DNA from: Bordetella petrii | GTDB lineage: Bacteria; Pseudomonadota; Gammaproteobacteria; Burkholderiales; Burkholderiaceae_B | Direction of reading: 5' to 3' | NCBI GenBank assembly: GCA_017745595.1 | Contig: WMBV01000002.1 | Span: forward strand, 62,001 to 126,000 | DNA: 64,000 nt | Part shown: in pieces, positions 53,316 through 61,850 of the stretch | Position numbering within the stretch: position 1 is the stretch's first letter | How the letters are laid out: each line of letters starts with the position of its first letter | The notes under the pieces: model-generated | Told to the model about the DNA's origin: nothing | What the model saw: the letters and a program-made list of their open reading frames with translations, nothing else | Database searches by the model: none | Position numbers and translations under genes: made by a program

Positions 53316-54230
53316 TCATGAACCATTTATAAGGCAAGGTACACGCCTCGCAAGAAACTCTATAAACGCACGCAATCTTGGAGTCATGAATTGACGTCCA
53401 GGCCAGACCGCAAAGATGTCGACTTCGCGCGTCGACTTCCATTCCTCCATTGGGTTGGCGAGCTTGCCTGCACGTATGGCTTGAACGCACAAGTGATGTG
53501 GAACAAGGCCGATTCCGGCCCCACGTATGAGCGCGTCCCTCCGCATAATTGCATCATTGAAATCTAGCCTAGGTCTCACTTTCACACGCTGCAGCTCTCC
53601 CCTTCTTTCGAATTCCCATATCGCACTCGGTTTTCCATAGAAGTTGTCTACCACCGCCAGACTGTCGAGATCCAGGGGATGGCGAACGGCAGGTCGTGAC
53701 GCCAAATAGGATGGGCTTGCGTATACGCCGTAGGCTAGTGTCCCGAGTCGCTTAGCAACCAGCGACGAATCTCCCATTGGACCTATCCGCAGCACGACAT
53801 CCAACCCCTCCTCGATCAAGTCTATTGTCCGGTTCGTAAGTTCGAGCTTTACATGTAAATCGGGATATCCCGCCACGAATTCTGGCAGCAAGGGATTCAT
53901 GAAAATCTGCCCGATCGTCAACGAACACCCTATACGCAAGGTACCCTGAACACGTCCGTTCAATGCGGTTACCGCGGCTTCGGCATCGTGCAGTTCTTGG
54001 CTTAGCCGGGTTGCATACTCATACAGAAGATGGCCCGCTTCCGTCACAACAATAGTCCGAGCCGAACGCTCCAAGAGCCGCACTTGCAATTGACTTTCAA
54101 GACGTGCAATCGCTCTGCTGATAGAAGCCTTGGGCTTCGCTGTAACCCTGGACGCCGCAGTCATTGTCCCTGCCTCGACGACGGCTGCGAATACCAGTAT
54201 GTCTTTCGGATCAACCACGCTGAGTTTCAT
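53316..54230 (-). CDS. LysR-family regulator (4), CrgA/DmlR type
   Basis: A 304-residue regulator with the HTH 'FAAVVEAGTMTAASRVTAKPKASISRAIARLESQLQVRLLERSARTIVVTEAG', in the CrgA branch. It is divergent from the alpha/beta hydrolase gene at 54330 across 99 bp and is the likely regulator of that operon. The 215-bp gap to LysR (3) holds nothing recognisable. Confidence 0.88.
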   Translation of the reverse strand: MKLSVVDPKDILVFAAVVEAGTMTAASRVTAKPKASISRAIARLESQLQVRLLERSARTIVVTEAGHLLYEYATRLSQELHDAEAAVTALNGRVQGTLRIGCSLTIGQIFMNPLLPEFVAGYPDLHVKLELTNRTIDLIEEGLDVVLRIGPMGDSSLVAKRLGTLAYGVYASPSYLASRPAVRHPLDLDSLAVVDNFYGKPSAIWEFERRGELQRVKVRPRLDFNDAIMRRDALIRGAGIGLVPHHLCVQAIRAGKLANPMEEWKSTREVDIFAVWPGRQFMTPRLRAFIEFLARRVPCLINGS

Positions 54231-54329
54231 TTCGTTCCCAATTTGAAACGCTAAGTTGTTGGCTCTTGCCTATCTAGATTCCGCCAAGGGATCTATCTTG
54301 TCAGGAGGAACGATCAAAGAGGACACATT

Positions 54330-55217
54330 ATGGTAATGGGCACGGCACCCAAATGGGTAGATGCGGACGGTATCAATACCCGCTACTTCGAGGCTGGTGA
54401 AGGTGAGCCGTTGTTATTGGTTACGGGGGGAAACTTCGGGTCCGGCGACGCCGCCTCGATTGTCGAAACATGGGATCGCAACTTCCTTTCACTTTCAAAG
54501 CACTACCGAGTAATCGCTGTCGACAAACTTGGACAGGGTCATACCGATAATCCGTTGCACGATGACGACTATACGATGGATGCCGTTGTCCGCCATCTCG
54601 GTAGTTTCATCAAAGTTTTGAAGCTGGAAGGCATACACATGGTCGGACAGTCTCGTGGTGCAATGGCGGCAGTTTGTGTGACCCTTGACTATTCCGAACA
54701 TGTCCGCTCATGTACCCTCGTCAACACGAGTACTTTGGCCCCAGGTGTAGGGCTGAACGAAGTCTATCTTGGCGGCTCACCGTATCCTAAGCTCTCTCGA
54801 GAAACCCAACGTTGGGTGTTCGAACGATGCGATGTCGATAAGAGCGTCGTTGATGAATGTTTTCTCGATGAAGGAGAAAAAGTCTTTCAGCTTCCCAAGT
54901 ACATCGAAAGCGTGCGGAAAATGGACGTAGAAGGGCTGAAGACGACCCGCTTCATCCCGGAGCTGGCTCGCCTGAAGCGGGATACGCTTCGCCGGATTGC
55001 TGAAGAGGGCATAGGGCGTCCGACGCAGTTGATCTGGGGAGCGAACGACCATACGGCTCCCATTGAGCGCGCCATCGACCTCTTCCATATTGTCTCAAGG
55101 CGAGAACGGCAAACGACGATGCATATCTTTGCAGAAGCCGGCCACCATCCCTACAGAGAGTATCCCACCCAATTTAATGAATTGATGCTTGGGTTCACCA
55201 AGTCAATGCAACCTTAA
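54330..55217 (+). CDS. Alpha/beta hydrolase with a standard triad
   Basis: A 295-residue hydrolase of the MhpC-like group. Nucleophile elbow GQSRG (Ser at about residue 109), acid in 'WGANDHTAP' and catalytic histidine in 'AGHHPYREYP'. Members cleave esters or the carbon-carbon bond of meta-cleavage products. With a LysR gene upstream and a second hydrolase-fold gene and a Bug receptor downstream, it opens a three-gene operon. An ester of an aromatic acid would be a natural substrate, but this is inference. Ribosome site gaggacac. Confidence 0.85.
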   Translation: MVMGTAPKWVDADGINTRYFEAGEGEPLLLVTGGNFGSGDAASIVETWDRNFLSLSKHYRVIAVDKLGQGHTDNPLHDDDYTMDAVVRHLGSFIKVLKLEGIHMVGQSRGAMAAVCVTLDYSEHVRSCTLVNTSTLAPGVGLNEVYLGGSPYPKLSRETQRWVFERCDVDKSVVDECFLDEGEKVFQLPKYIESVRKMDVEGLKTTRFIPELARLKRDTLRRIAEEGIGRPTQLIWGANDHTAPIERAIDLFHIVSRRERQTTMHIFAEAGHHPYREYPTQFNELMLGFTKSMQP

Positions 55218-55229
55218 GGAAGGCTGGAA

Positions 55230-56168
55230 ATGGAAAACCTTTGGCCCAAGAAATTCATCGATGTTGATGGGGTTCGGACCGCCTACATTGAATGTGGCGA
55301 TGGACACTCGCCAGCTCTTCTCCTTCCAAGTGGACTGTTCAGCCGACGAGGCGTTTGCTCTGACGCACAAATCTGGGAACACAATATATCCTCCTTGGCC
55401 CAAAATCGGCGCGTGATTGCACTGGACACGCTTGGTCAAGGAAGCACCAGCATGCCGACATCGGCAGTCTATACATTCGACAGCGTCTTTTCCCATTGCT
55501 CCCGATTTTTGGAGATTATCGGAACGACGAAGATGCATCTTGTCGGGCACGACGAGGGAGGACTTCTCGCTTTACTGCTGGCAATCGAATACCCCGAGCG
55601 CGTTGCATCATGCACCATTGTCTCCAGTCCGACTCTGGCGCCCAGTGGCGATGGCGTCCCCAGTGATCCCATCCGGGCGCCCATACAGCCGTTGTATTCG
55701 AGGTCAAGCCAAGCCTGGGTATTGGCCCAGCAATCGTTCACTTCACATCATGTATATACCGGCCACTTTCTTGATGCGGCAACTAACTGTGCGCAGACAG
55801 ATGCTTTCGAGGCCAATCTCCGCAATTTGAAGGACCCGGACATCGCGCTCAATCTCACCCGATCGGTAATGGCGGCGAAAGCAAGAGCCCTTGCTCATGC
55901 ACGCGATCAAGGGGTCTCGGCGCCTATTCTGTTGATCTGGGGAACTGAAGACCCGATGTCTTCGGCAAGTTATGTACGTCAATGGGGTACGGGAACAGAT
56001 TCAAATTCAAGCATAGGATACGCAAGAGCCCTCTTCGATCTCTTCCGCATCAAACAAGCCCAGACGCGCCTGAGCCTCATGACCCGGGTTGGCTACATGC
56101 CATTTCGCGAAAAACCAGAGGAATTCAACGTGATCACTGCTGGCTTCCAAACAGCGGCAGCGGCTTGA
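55230..56168 (+). CDS. Alpha/beta-hydrolase-fold protein with altered triad
   Basis: A 312-residue paralogue-like neighbour, 12 bp after the first hydrolase gene, with aaggaagg as ribosome site. The elbow reads GHDEG, so the nucleophile position is Asp in place of Ser, as in epoxide hydrolases and haloalkane dehalogenases. The position of the catalytic His in the first protein (AGHHP) is occupied by Tyr here (VGYMP), and the acid is in 'WGTEDPMSS'. So neither a Ser nor an Asp-His hydrolase triad is complete. It could use a different chemistry, bind without hydrolysis, or be a decaying copy. Confidence 0.85.
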   Translation: MENLWPKKFIDVDGVRTAYIECGDGHSPALLLPSGLFSRRGVCSDAQIWEHNISSLAQNRRVIALDTLGQGSTSMPTSAVYTFDSVFSHCSRFLEIIGTTKMHLVGHDEGGLLALLLAIEYPERVASCTIVSSPTLAPSGDGVPSDPIRAPIQPLYSRSSQAWVLAQQSFTSHHVYTGHFLDAATNCAQTDAFEANLRNLKDPDIALNLTRSVMAAKARALAHARDQGVSAPILLIWGTEDPMSSASYVRQWGTGTDSNSSIGYARALFDLFRIKQAQTRLSLMTRVGYMPFREKPEEFNVITAGFQTAAAA

Positions 56169-56210
56169 AACGACAAATCCTTCACTGAATTCCAAGATCA
56201 AGGGGAATAT

Positions 56211-57194
56211 ATGACAATGTTCAACAGTACTTTCAGCGCACTGCTGATATCGATGCTCGCCGCTTTTGCACCTGCAATGGCGGGTTCTTTTCCTGACCGT
56301 CCAATCAAGATTGTTGTACCACAGCCTGCGGCATCCGGTGGAGACGTTCTTGCAAGAATGTTGGCGGAAAAAATGTCCGCAGACTTGGGCAAACCCGTCG
56401 TGGTAGAAAACCGTCCGGGAGCCAACGGCCTGTTGGCCGCCGACTTGGTCAAGTCGGACACATCTCGTGGCTATACGCTGATGCTAACAGGCGTGTCGGT
56501 ATTGAGCTTCAACGGCGCTCTGTACAAAAACCTTCCGTACCGCCCTTTCGAAGATTTCTCTTTCATAGCCTCGATCGCCGATACATCATTCATTCTGGTC
56601 GCCAGCCGGAAGTCAGAGATAAAGACCGTTAGGGATCTTCGAGATCGCGCCATGGAGAATCCGAACCTATTGACCTACGCCAGCGCCGGGGTGGGAAATA
56701 GCAGTCATCTCGCGGCCGAGATGATCATGCGCTCAATGGGAATAAGACTATTACACGTGCCCTATAGGGGTTCGGCGCAAATCCTCAACGCTTTAACTTC
56801 AGGAGAGGTCGACCTTACTGTTGGCATCCCCAGCAGTTCTCTCCCATTGTTGAAGGAAGGAAGAATCACAGCTCTGGCCGTGATGGGCTCCGATAGAATT
56901 CAAGAGCTTCCACAAGTTCCGACATTGAAGGAATCCGGTTTTGAGATTCCCAGTATGCCGGGCTGGTATGCTCTCGTAGGCCCGGCGAACATTCCCGCTG
57001 ATATTATTCAGCAACTAAGTGACACTGTCCGCCGCTTTGTAGCGTCACCGGACACTCAGGAAAAATTGCGGAATATGTCACTGACGCCGAGTTTCTCCAC
57101 CTCCCAGGAGATCAGAGCGCGCGCAGTAGAAGACGCACGCGTGTGGGGCGGTTTCATTAGAGAGAACGGGATACAACTCGACCAGCGCTCTTGA
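56211..57194 (+). CDS. Bug-type receptor of the hydrolase operon (4)
   Basis: A 327-residue periplasmic receptor with a short signal (SALLISMLAAFAPAMAGS), 'FPDRPIKIVVPQPAASGGDVLARMLA' and 'PVVVENRPGANGLLAADLV'. It follows the second hydrolase gene by 42 bp with ribosome site aggggaa. It probably brings in the substrate of the pair. Confidence 0.92.
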   Translation: MTMFNSTFSALLISMLAAFAPAMAGSFPDRPIKIVVPQPAASGGDVLARMLAEKMSADLGKPVVVENRPGANGLLAADLVKSDTSRGYTLMLTGVSVLSFNGALYKNLPYRPFEDFSFIASIADTSFILVASRKSEIKTVRDLRDRAMENPNLLTYASAGVGNSSHLAAEMIMRSMGIRLLHVPYRGSAQILNALTSGEVDLTVGIPSSSLPLLKEGRITALAVMGSDRIQELPQVPTLKESGFEIPSMPGWYALVGPANIPADIIQQLSDTVRRFVASPDTQEKLRNMSLTPSFSTSQEIRARAVEDARVWGGFIRENGIQLDQRS

Positions 57195-57227
57195 GCACCG
57201 ATTAGACAACTTGCGGGAGCGTCGCGC

Positions 57228-57579
57228 TCACTTCTTTTTCAAGAGGTCTTGAAGTCGTTCAGGCACTTGAAGGGCGAAGGGACGTGGCGGCACCTTGGTA
57301 AACGGTTCCTTGGCCATGGGCAGGCTCGGGGCGTCCAGCGGCGTATCTGCGACGGGCACCGTCAGCAGGTTCACGTCGTCCACCAGGCCTTGCTCTGCAG
57401 GTGCGACCGGCTCAGCACGCGCCGCCGCCGATCATCGCATGGTCCATACCATGGCCGGTTCTTGGATACGCACAGTCACACGCGCGCCCTCTACATTGTC
57501 CAGATCGACCTGATCCACAATCCCTAACAGGGTTAGGAGTACGCCCGATTGCGCGGGTCTACGTATGGATCCAAGCCAT
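57228..57579 (-). pseudogene. Remnant of a Fic-family toxin
   Basis: From ATG 57579 the reading is MAW, then with one base missing DPYVDPRN, then after another slip 'VLLTLLGIVDQVDLDNVEGARVTVRIQEP', which is the N-terminal start typical of VbhT-type Fic proteins (DPYVxPxNGVLxNxLGI). A TGA at 57432-57434 interrupts the frame; beyond it the tail 'SAAARAEPVAPAEQG...ERLQDLLKKK' ends at 57228. The Fic core with HPFxxGNGR is absent, so an internal deletion has occurred. It lies directly downstream of a VbhA-like fragment. Confidence 0.6.
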
Positions 57580-57623
57580 CTGTCGGATATTCCCCATCAC
57601 GACATCAAGAATAGAACCGGCCA

Positions 57624-57830
57624 TCAGGCCGGCTTAACGCGGAACTTGCCTGCAGCAACTCGCTGCTTAATCTTGTCGACTACCTGGGCCACTGTGGCCT
57701 GTCCGTCAGCGATCCGATGCATATCCGCGATCGTTTGAGGATCCACATTGAGACCCTCCAGCCGTTGAGTGGCCACCGCGCTGTAACAGCCCGATGGCGT
57801 TCCTTCAGTTGAAATGCGGTGTGTACATGG
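57624..57830 (-). pseudogene. VbhA-like antitoxin, truncated by IS
   Basis: On the minus strand the frame ends '...AVATQRLEGLNVDPQTIADMHRIADGQATVAQVVDKIKQRVAAGKFRVKPA' and has the VbhA/SlrP antitoxin helix pattern (S/T-x-x-x-E-G ... G-x-x-x-x-x-x-x-V). The 5' end is cut at 57831 by the IS3-family element; no in-frame ATG remains. A hairpin CCGGCC/GGCCGG (57618-57633) overlaps its stop and is followed by a T-rich run, so it may be a terminator. Confidence 0.6.
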
Positions 57831-57880
57831 TGAAGCGCCCCGGGTTTCGCGGAGGCTCTAACTCTTGAGAGAATGGAGCC

Positions 57881-58210
57881 ATGAGCAAGAACAACACGAA
57901 CAAATTTTCCCCGGAAGTACGTGAACGCGCGGTGCGCCTGGTCCAGGAGCATCGCGGTGAGTACCCGTCGTTGTGGTCGGCGGTGGAATCAATCGCCCCG
58001 AAGATTGGCTGCGTGCCCCAGACGCTGCTGGAGTGGATCAAGCGAGCAGAGGTTGAGAGCGGCCAGCGCGATGGCACGACGATCTCGGAACAACAGCGGA
58101 TCAAGGAGCTGGAGCGCGAGGTCAAGGAGTTGCGCCGCGCCAACGAGATCTTGAAGACGGCGAGCGCTTTTTTCGCGCAGGCGGAGCTCGACCGCAAGCT
58201 GAAGTCGTAA
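57881..58210 (+). CDS. IS3-family transposase OrfA
   Basis: A 109-residue protein with an N-terminal HTH ('[35 protein letters not shown]') and a C-terminal leucine zipper ('[28 protein letters not shown]'). It ends at 58210. A run of six T at 58168-58173 (GC-TTTTTT-CG) inside the zipper end allows a -1 shift into orfB. Confidence 0.93.
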   Translation: MSKNNTNKFSPEVRERAVRLVQEHRGEYPSLWSAVESIAPKIGCVPQTLLEWIKRAEVESGQRDGTTISEQQRIKELEREVKELRRANEILKTASAFFAQAELDRKLKS

Positions 58211-59121
58211 ACGCCTATATCGACCGGCACCGGGATGTCTACGGGGTCGAGCCGATCTGCAAGGTGTTGCAGGTTGCTCCGTCAGCATACCGGCGCCATG
58301 CCGCCCGACGGCGCGACCCGTCACGGCGCAGCGCGCGTGCCATTCGTGACGAAGATCTCAAACCCCAGATCTACCGGGTTTGGCAGGAGAACCTGCGCGT
58401 GTATGGTGCGGACAAGGTCTGGCGGCAATTGAACCGGGAGGGCATCAAGGTAGCGCGCTGCACGGTGGAACGCCTGATGCGCACCCAGGGATTGCAAGGT
58501 GTGCGCCGAGGCAAGCGGGTACGCACCACGGTACCCGACTCCACGGCGGCTTGCCCTCTGGACCGCGTGAACCGGCAGTTCCGAGCTGACCGGCCGAACC
58601 AGCTCTGGGTGTCGGACTTCACCTATGTCTCGACCTGGCAGGGCTGGTTGTACGTCGCCTTCGTCATCGATGTCTACGCCCGACGCATCGTCGGTTGGCG
58701 CGTGAGCACGTCCATGACCACGGACTTCGTACTCGATGCGCTGGAGCAGGCGCTATACGACCGAAAACCTGGCAACGAGGGTTCTCTTATCCATCACTCT
58801 GATCGAGGGTCTCAGTACGTGAGCATCCGCTATAGCGAACGTCTGGCCGAGGCCGGCGTCGAGCCTTCAGTCGGCAGCCGAGGCGACAGCTACGACAACG
58901 CGCTGGCTGAAACCATCAATGGTCTGTACAAGGCCGAACTGATCCATCGCCGTGCACCCTGGAAAACCAGGGAATCCGTCGAACTGGCAACCCTGGAGTG
59001 GGTCGCCTGGTTCAACCATAAACGCCTGCTCTCATCCATTGGCTATGTACCGCCTGCCGAAGCTGAGGCAAACTACTATAACCAACTTGGGCAACAGTCC
59101 AACGAGGCCGTTTTACTGTAA
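58174..59121 (+). CDS. IS3-family transposase OrfB (by -1 frameshift)
   Basis: Reading in the -1 frame from the T6 site gives the fusion product; landmarks are '[23 protein letters not shown]' and the DDE catalytic residues in '[33 protein letters not shown]', '[13 protein letters not shown]' and '[18 protein letters not shown]'. All three acidic residues are intact, so the element is likely active. An internal start at 58264 is possible but the fusion is the usual transposase. Confidence 0.9.
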   Translation, partial: RAGGARPQAEVVNAYIDRHRDVYGVEPICKVLQVAPSAYRRHAARRRDPSRRSARAIRDEDLKPQIYRVWQENLRVYGADKVWRQLNREGIKVARCTVERLMRTQGLQGVRRGKRVRTTVPDSTAACPLDRVNRQFRADRPNQLWVSDFTYVSTWQGWLYVAFVIDVYARRIVGWRVSTSMTTDFVLDALEQALYDRKPGNEGSLIHHSDRGSQYVSIRYSERLAEAGVEPSVGSRGDSYDNALAETINGLYKAELIHRRAPWKTRESVELATLEWVAWFNHKRLLSSIGYVPPAEAEANYYNQLGQQSNEAVLL

Positions 59122-59167
59122 CCAAACAGCCTCCGCGATTCCCGGGGCGCTTCACCGCAGCCTTGTA

Positions 59168-60292
59168 CTACCGCCAGGAGTCCTCGCCGTAGAAGTCCTT
59201 AAAGCCCCAGCGCTTGGCAAGCTGTTCCCAGATCTTCGAGCCGTTTTCGAAGTAGGTGTGGACCTCCTGAACTGGACGCGAGTCCATTCGCAGCACCGCG
59301 ATGCAGTCCTCGCACAGTTCGTAGTCCAGACGGCGAAGATCGGTATTGTCGAATGGAAAGCGATTGCCGTTGTAGAGATTCAGCAAGAACCTTGCAACGA
59401 CCCCTGCTTGTCCGGTATCGCTCCGCGCGACTGAGAGGAGCCGCTGTAGTGCTGCCTGACCAGCTTCCTGGATTGCCGGGCGTTCTGCCTCCTGGCGTAC
59501 GCGTGCAGCGCGCATCTTGGCGAACGCCGCTTCCGCAGCCGCGGAGCGGTCGGCTTGCTGTCCCGGTGAGGCAGGTTGTTCTGCTGCCGCTTTTTGGGGA
59601 TCGACCTTGGGCTTTCGGATTGCCTTCACGATCGCGCGCGTGGGCTTTGCACCGCCCTGAAGGACGGCCTGCACTGCCGCCGGATCCTCTCGATGAGCAG
59701 CGGCCAGTTCGCTGGCCAGCGTTACGTCCGTGACCTTTCCTGCGGCTACGGCTTCGGCGACCGCAGACGGCAGATCAAGCATCTTTGCGTGCTGAGTAAC
59801 CCAGGCCTTCGATTTGCCGAGGCCGACTGCAATTTCGCTGTGCGTCCTGCCATTGGCTAGCTCGTCGCGGATGAATTCGGCGACCTCAAGGGCGGTGATA
59901 CCTTCGCGTTTAAGATTCTCGGCCATTTGCGCGAAGCGATCGAACTTGTTCCGGATGACCGCAGGCACCTGGCGCCAGCCTTCAGCCTTGGCCGCACGGA
60001 AGCGCCGGTGACCGAAGTTGATCAGGTAACGACCATGGCGTTCCGGGTTTGGCCTGAGCGAAATCGGGCTCAACATTCCATCACGGCGCAGAGTTTCGCG
60101 AAGTTCGTCGATGCTCTCTTTACTCAAGCCAGGGTTGTACTCCAGCCGGACGTTCCGGTCCTCGTCGATGAGGTCTATGTCGAACAGGTCTGGTTCGCCG
60201 ACTTGCCGCTGCGGGCCGTCCAGCATCGTGGCGAGATCGCCCAAGCTGGCCAGGTCGAGATCGCTACCAGCTTGTTTAGCAGCTAAACTCAT
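59168..60292 (-). CDS. korB: KorB-like ParB-family partition protein and regulator
   Basis: A 374-residue protein with a ParB N-terminal domain ('GHRRFRAAKAEGWRQVPAVI', Box I-like, then 'MAENLKREGITALEVAEFI', the ENxxR Box II), an HTH at about 150-175 ('THSEIAVGLGKSKAWVTQHAKML') and a C-terminal dimer domain. KorB of IncP plasmids binds TTTAGCSGCTAAA, represses many promoters and partitions the plasmid with IncC. The presence of five such sites in this window supports the name. Its ATG overlaps the incC stop (ATGA), and an operator lies within codons 2-6. Confidence 0.85.
   Translation of the reverse strand: MSLAAKQAGSDLDLASLGDLATMLDGPQRQVGEPDLFDIDLIDEDRNVRLEYNPGLSKESIDELRETLRRDGMLSPISLRPNPERHGRYLINFGHRRFRAAKAEGWRQVPAVIRNKFDRFAQMAENLKREGITALEVAEFIRDELANGRTHSEIAVGLGKSKAWVTQHAKMLDLPSAVAEAVAAGKVTDVTLASELAAAHREDPAAVQAVLQGGAKPTRAIVKAIRKPKVDPQKAAAEQPASPGQQADRSAAAEAAFAKMRAARVRQEAERPAIQEAGQAALQRLLSVARSDTGQAGVVARFLLNLYNGNRFPFDNTDLRRLDYELCEDCIAVLRMDSRPVQEVHTYFENGSKIWEQLAKRWGFKDFYGEDSWR
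60275..60287. promoter_or_regulatory. KorB-type operator inside the korB start
   Basis: TTTAGCAGCTAAA, a perfect palindrome, encodes part of SLAAKQ at the beginning of korB. The central position is A where the IncP consensus has S. KorB bound here could limit its own translation unit or act as a partition site. Confidence 0.7.
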
Positions 60293-61038
60293 TTGGCCAC
60301 CCCCATGCTTGCCAGGACGTGAGCACCGAGAGCACGCATTTCAGCGCCCGCCGCTCGGGCCGCGGTCTTCTTGTTATTCCATACTGGCTCCCCTGCAGCC
60401 AGAGCCTCTGCAACGCTGGTACGCAAGCCGACAACCACCGGCGCGAGCAACCTGCCGTGAGCAGCTTGCACCTCGGCTAGATGCTTCACCTGGCGAGGGT
60501 TGCGACGGTCCACCCTGTTGGGGACGATTCCCAGAAATTGCAGCTTCTGGTTGTGCTGCCGCGCGCCCAGGATCACGCGCATCATGTCTTTAATTCCCTC
60601 GATGCTGTAGTCCTCCATTTCTACGGGACTAATGACAGCATCTGCCGTGTGCAGCGCGGTAATGGTGGCGATACCGATGTTTGCGGGTGTGTCGATCACG
60701 CAGAGCTCGTAGCCAGCTTGGTCGAACGCATTGAGATTTACCGGGAAATTCTTGAGCGCTTGAGCGATGGGCATATAGATCACGTTGGCGAGAAGGCGGT
60801 CGGCATGAACCAGGCCGATCGGCCCTTCGGCGGCGGACACTTCAGGAGGTGTGTCCAAGAACAGCGCACTGGCCGGCACGTCGAGGCGATGCCTGGCCAG
60901 GGTTTTCGACAGATTGCCGGTATCGAGGTCTACGGCAAGCACTTTGACGCCGGCCTCGGCCGCGTGAAATGCGATGTGGGCGGCGTCGGCAGTCTTGCCA
61001 ACCCCCCCTTTCCCCTGTGCAACGACTACAGTCTTCAT
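60289..61038 (-). CDS. incC: IncC-like ParA-family partition ATPase
   Basis: A 249-residue ATPase starting MKTVVVAQGKGGVGKT, the deviant Walker A motif of ParA/IncC, with 'LAVDLDTGNL' and 'LCVIDTPANIG' in the expected places. It lacks a long N-terminal DNA-binding extension (as in the short IncC2 form). Start 61038 has gaggggac upstream. Drives plasmid segregation with the KorB-like protein. The 23-bp palindrome at 61068-61090 lies upstream. Confidence 0.9.
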   Translation of the reverse strand: MKTVVVAQGKGGVGKTADAAHIAFHAAEAGVKVLAVDLDTGNLSKTLARHRLDVPASALFLDTPPEVSAAEGPIGLVHADRLLANVIYMPIAQALKNFPVNLNAFDQAGYELCVIDTPANIGIATITALHTADAVISPVEMEDYSIEGIKDMMRVILGARQHNQKLQFLGIVPNRVDRRNPRQVKHLAEVQAAHGRLLAPVVVGLRTSVAEALAAGEPVWNNKKTAARAAGAEMRALGAHVLASMGVAK

Positions 61039-61071
61039 GTGCAGTCCCCTCATGGAAGAGAAAATTGCCTG

Positions 61072-61084
61072 TTTAGCTGCTAAA
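61072..61084. promoter_or_regulatory. KorB-type operator upstream of incC
   Basis: TTTAGCTGCTAAA extends to the 23-bp perfect palindrome GCCTGTTTAGC-T-GCTAAACAGGC (61068-61090), 34 bp upstream of the incC start. It is expected to autoregulate the incC-korB operon and may be the main partition site. Confidence 0.75.
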
Positions 61085-61093
61085 CAGGCTTGG

Positions 61094-61375
61094 TTAGGTG
61101 GACGAATCGACCCTCTCCGGGTCGTCTGGGGCAGGTAGGTCTGGCCAAGCTAGCCAATAGTCCTGGGGACGCATTAGCTGTCTGGCCACACCGGTGATGC
61201 GTTCAATTGCGAAACCGCGTCTGGGGCCGACGAGCTTGTAGCCGTAGGCGATTTGCCGGACGTATTCCCACGACGTGTGCTGCGCAAGACACTTGCTGCG
61301 GGCTTCACTGACCGGGGTTGTTTTCAGCCACGCGATCAATGGCTCTATGCGGGGATATTTCTTTTGGGCGCTCAT
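61094..61375 (-). CDS. YdaS/Cro-like small DNA-binding regulator
   Basis: A 93-residue protein with the pattern of YdaS/CII-like HTH proteins: 'SEARSKCLAQHTSWEYVRQIAYGYKLVGPRRGFAIERITGVARQLMRPQDYW', ending near the LRPxDxW landmark. The start at 61375 is only two bases from an inverted repeat TGTACT-N4-AGTACA (61377-61392), so it may repress itself. Divergent from the second regulator gene at 61458. Confidence 0.7.
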   Translation of the reverse strand: MSAQKKYPRIEPLIAWLKTTPVSEARSKCLAQHTSWEYVRQIAYGYKLVGPRRGFAIERITGVARQLMRPQDYWLAWPDLPAPDDPERVDSST

Positions 61376-61376
61376 A

Positions 61377-61428
61377 TGTACTAAAGAGTACATTTTTTTG
61401 ATACAGTTGTCTTGTACTTTTTGGTAAA
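61377..61428. promoter_or_regulatory. TGTACT-N4-AGTACA operator pair between two regulators
   Basis: One perfect inverted repeat TGTACTAAAGAGTACA (61377-61392) and one degenerate copy TGTACTTTTTGGTAAA (61413-61428), 36 bp apart, fill the divergent promoter region. The same motif occurs twice more at 62046 and 62071. The site at 61377 covers the ribosome site of the YdaS-like gene. Confidence 0.7.
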
Positions 61429-61457
61429 GCGGGCGAAGCTAATGCAGAATCGCGCAG

Positions 61458-61850
61458 ATGGACGCCACTGCGCAGGAAATGCAGGTCCGCAGGGACCAGT
61501 TGCGTGCGTGGATCGACTCGCACTACGCCAACGCGCGCGCGTTTTGCCAAGCCCACGGACTGAATGAAAGCGAAATCTCCCAATTGCTCCGAACAAAGAG
61601 CTTTGGGCCCCGTCGCGCACGGCGGTTAGAGACACAGGCGAAGATGCCTGCGCGGTATTTGGAAGGCCCGGCTACGGCCTCGACTTCGCTCACCTCTAAC
61701 CCTGTCAGCAGGCCCCCTGAGGCCCGGTGGCCGTTTCGCCACTCTTCTTATGAAGACTTTATGTCGATGAGTCCTGCCAAACGGGACGAGCTCGACATCC
61801 GCGTGTCAGAGTTCATCGCAGGTGCCGTGCAGAAAAAAAGAACTGCATAG
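61458..61850 (+). CDS. XRE/phage-repressor-like small regulator
   Basis: A 130-residue protein whose first half reads 'DSHYANARAFCQAHGLNESEISQLLRTKSFGPRRARRLETQAKMPARYLEG', the pattern of an HTH repressor followed by the E-x-x-x-x-M-P-x-x-x-L segment; the rest is probably disordered with a C-terminal helix (KRDELDIRVSEFIAGAV). It is divergent from the YdaS-like gene, sharing the operators. Start 61458 has no clear ribosome site. Confidence 0.6.
   Translation: MDATAQEMQVRRDQLRAWIDSHYANARAFCQAHGLNESEISQLLRTKSFGPRRARRLETQAKMPARYLEGPATASTSLTSNPVSRPPEARWPFRHSSYEDFMSMSPAKRDELDIRVSEFIAGAVQKKRTA

Larger units (their letters stand above)
57831..59154 (+). mobile_element. Complete IS3-family insertion sequence
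   Basis: 1324 bp bounded by inverted repeats: left tgaagcgccccgggtttcgc (57831) and right end ...ttcccggggcgcttca (59154), which match for about 25 of 27 bases. It carries orfA and orfB with a T6 slip site. Flanking bases are acatgg on the left and ccgcag on the right, so no target duplication is seen; the element probably arose by recombination with another copy or caused a deletion here. It cuts vbhA and ends 14 bp before the korB stop. Confidence 0.93.

Noticed and set aside
54330-55217. First alpha/beta hydrolase as the missing PcaD (enol-lactone hydrolase)
   Set aside because: It is far from the pca genes, has its own regulator and receptor, and its sequence around the triad is closer to MhpC-type hydrolases. 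It cannot be excluded fully.
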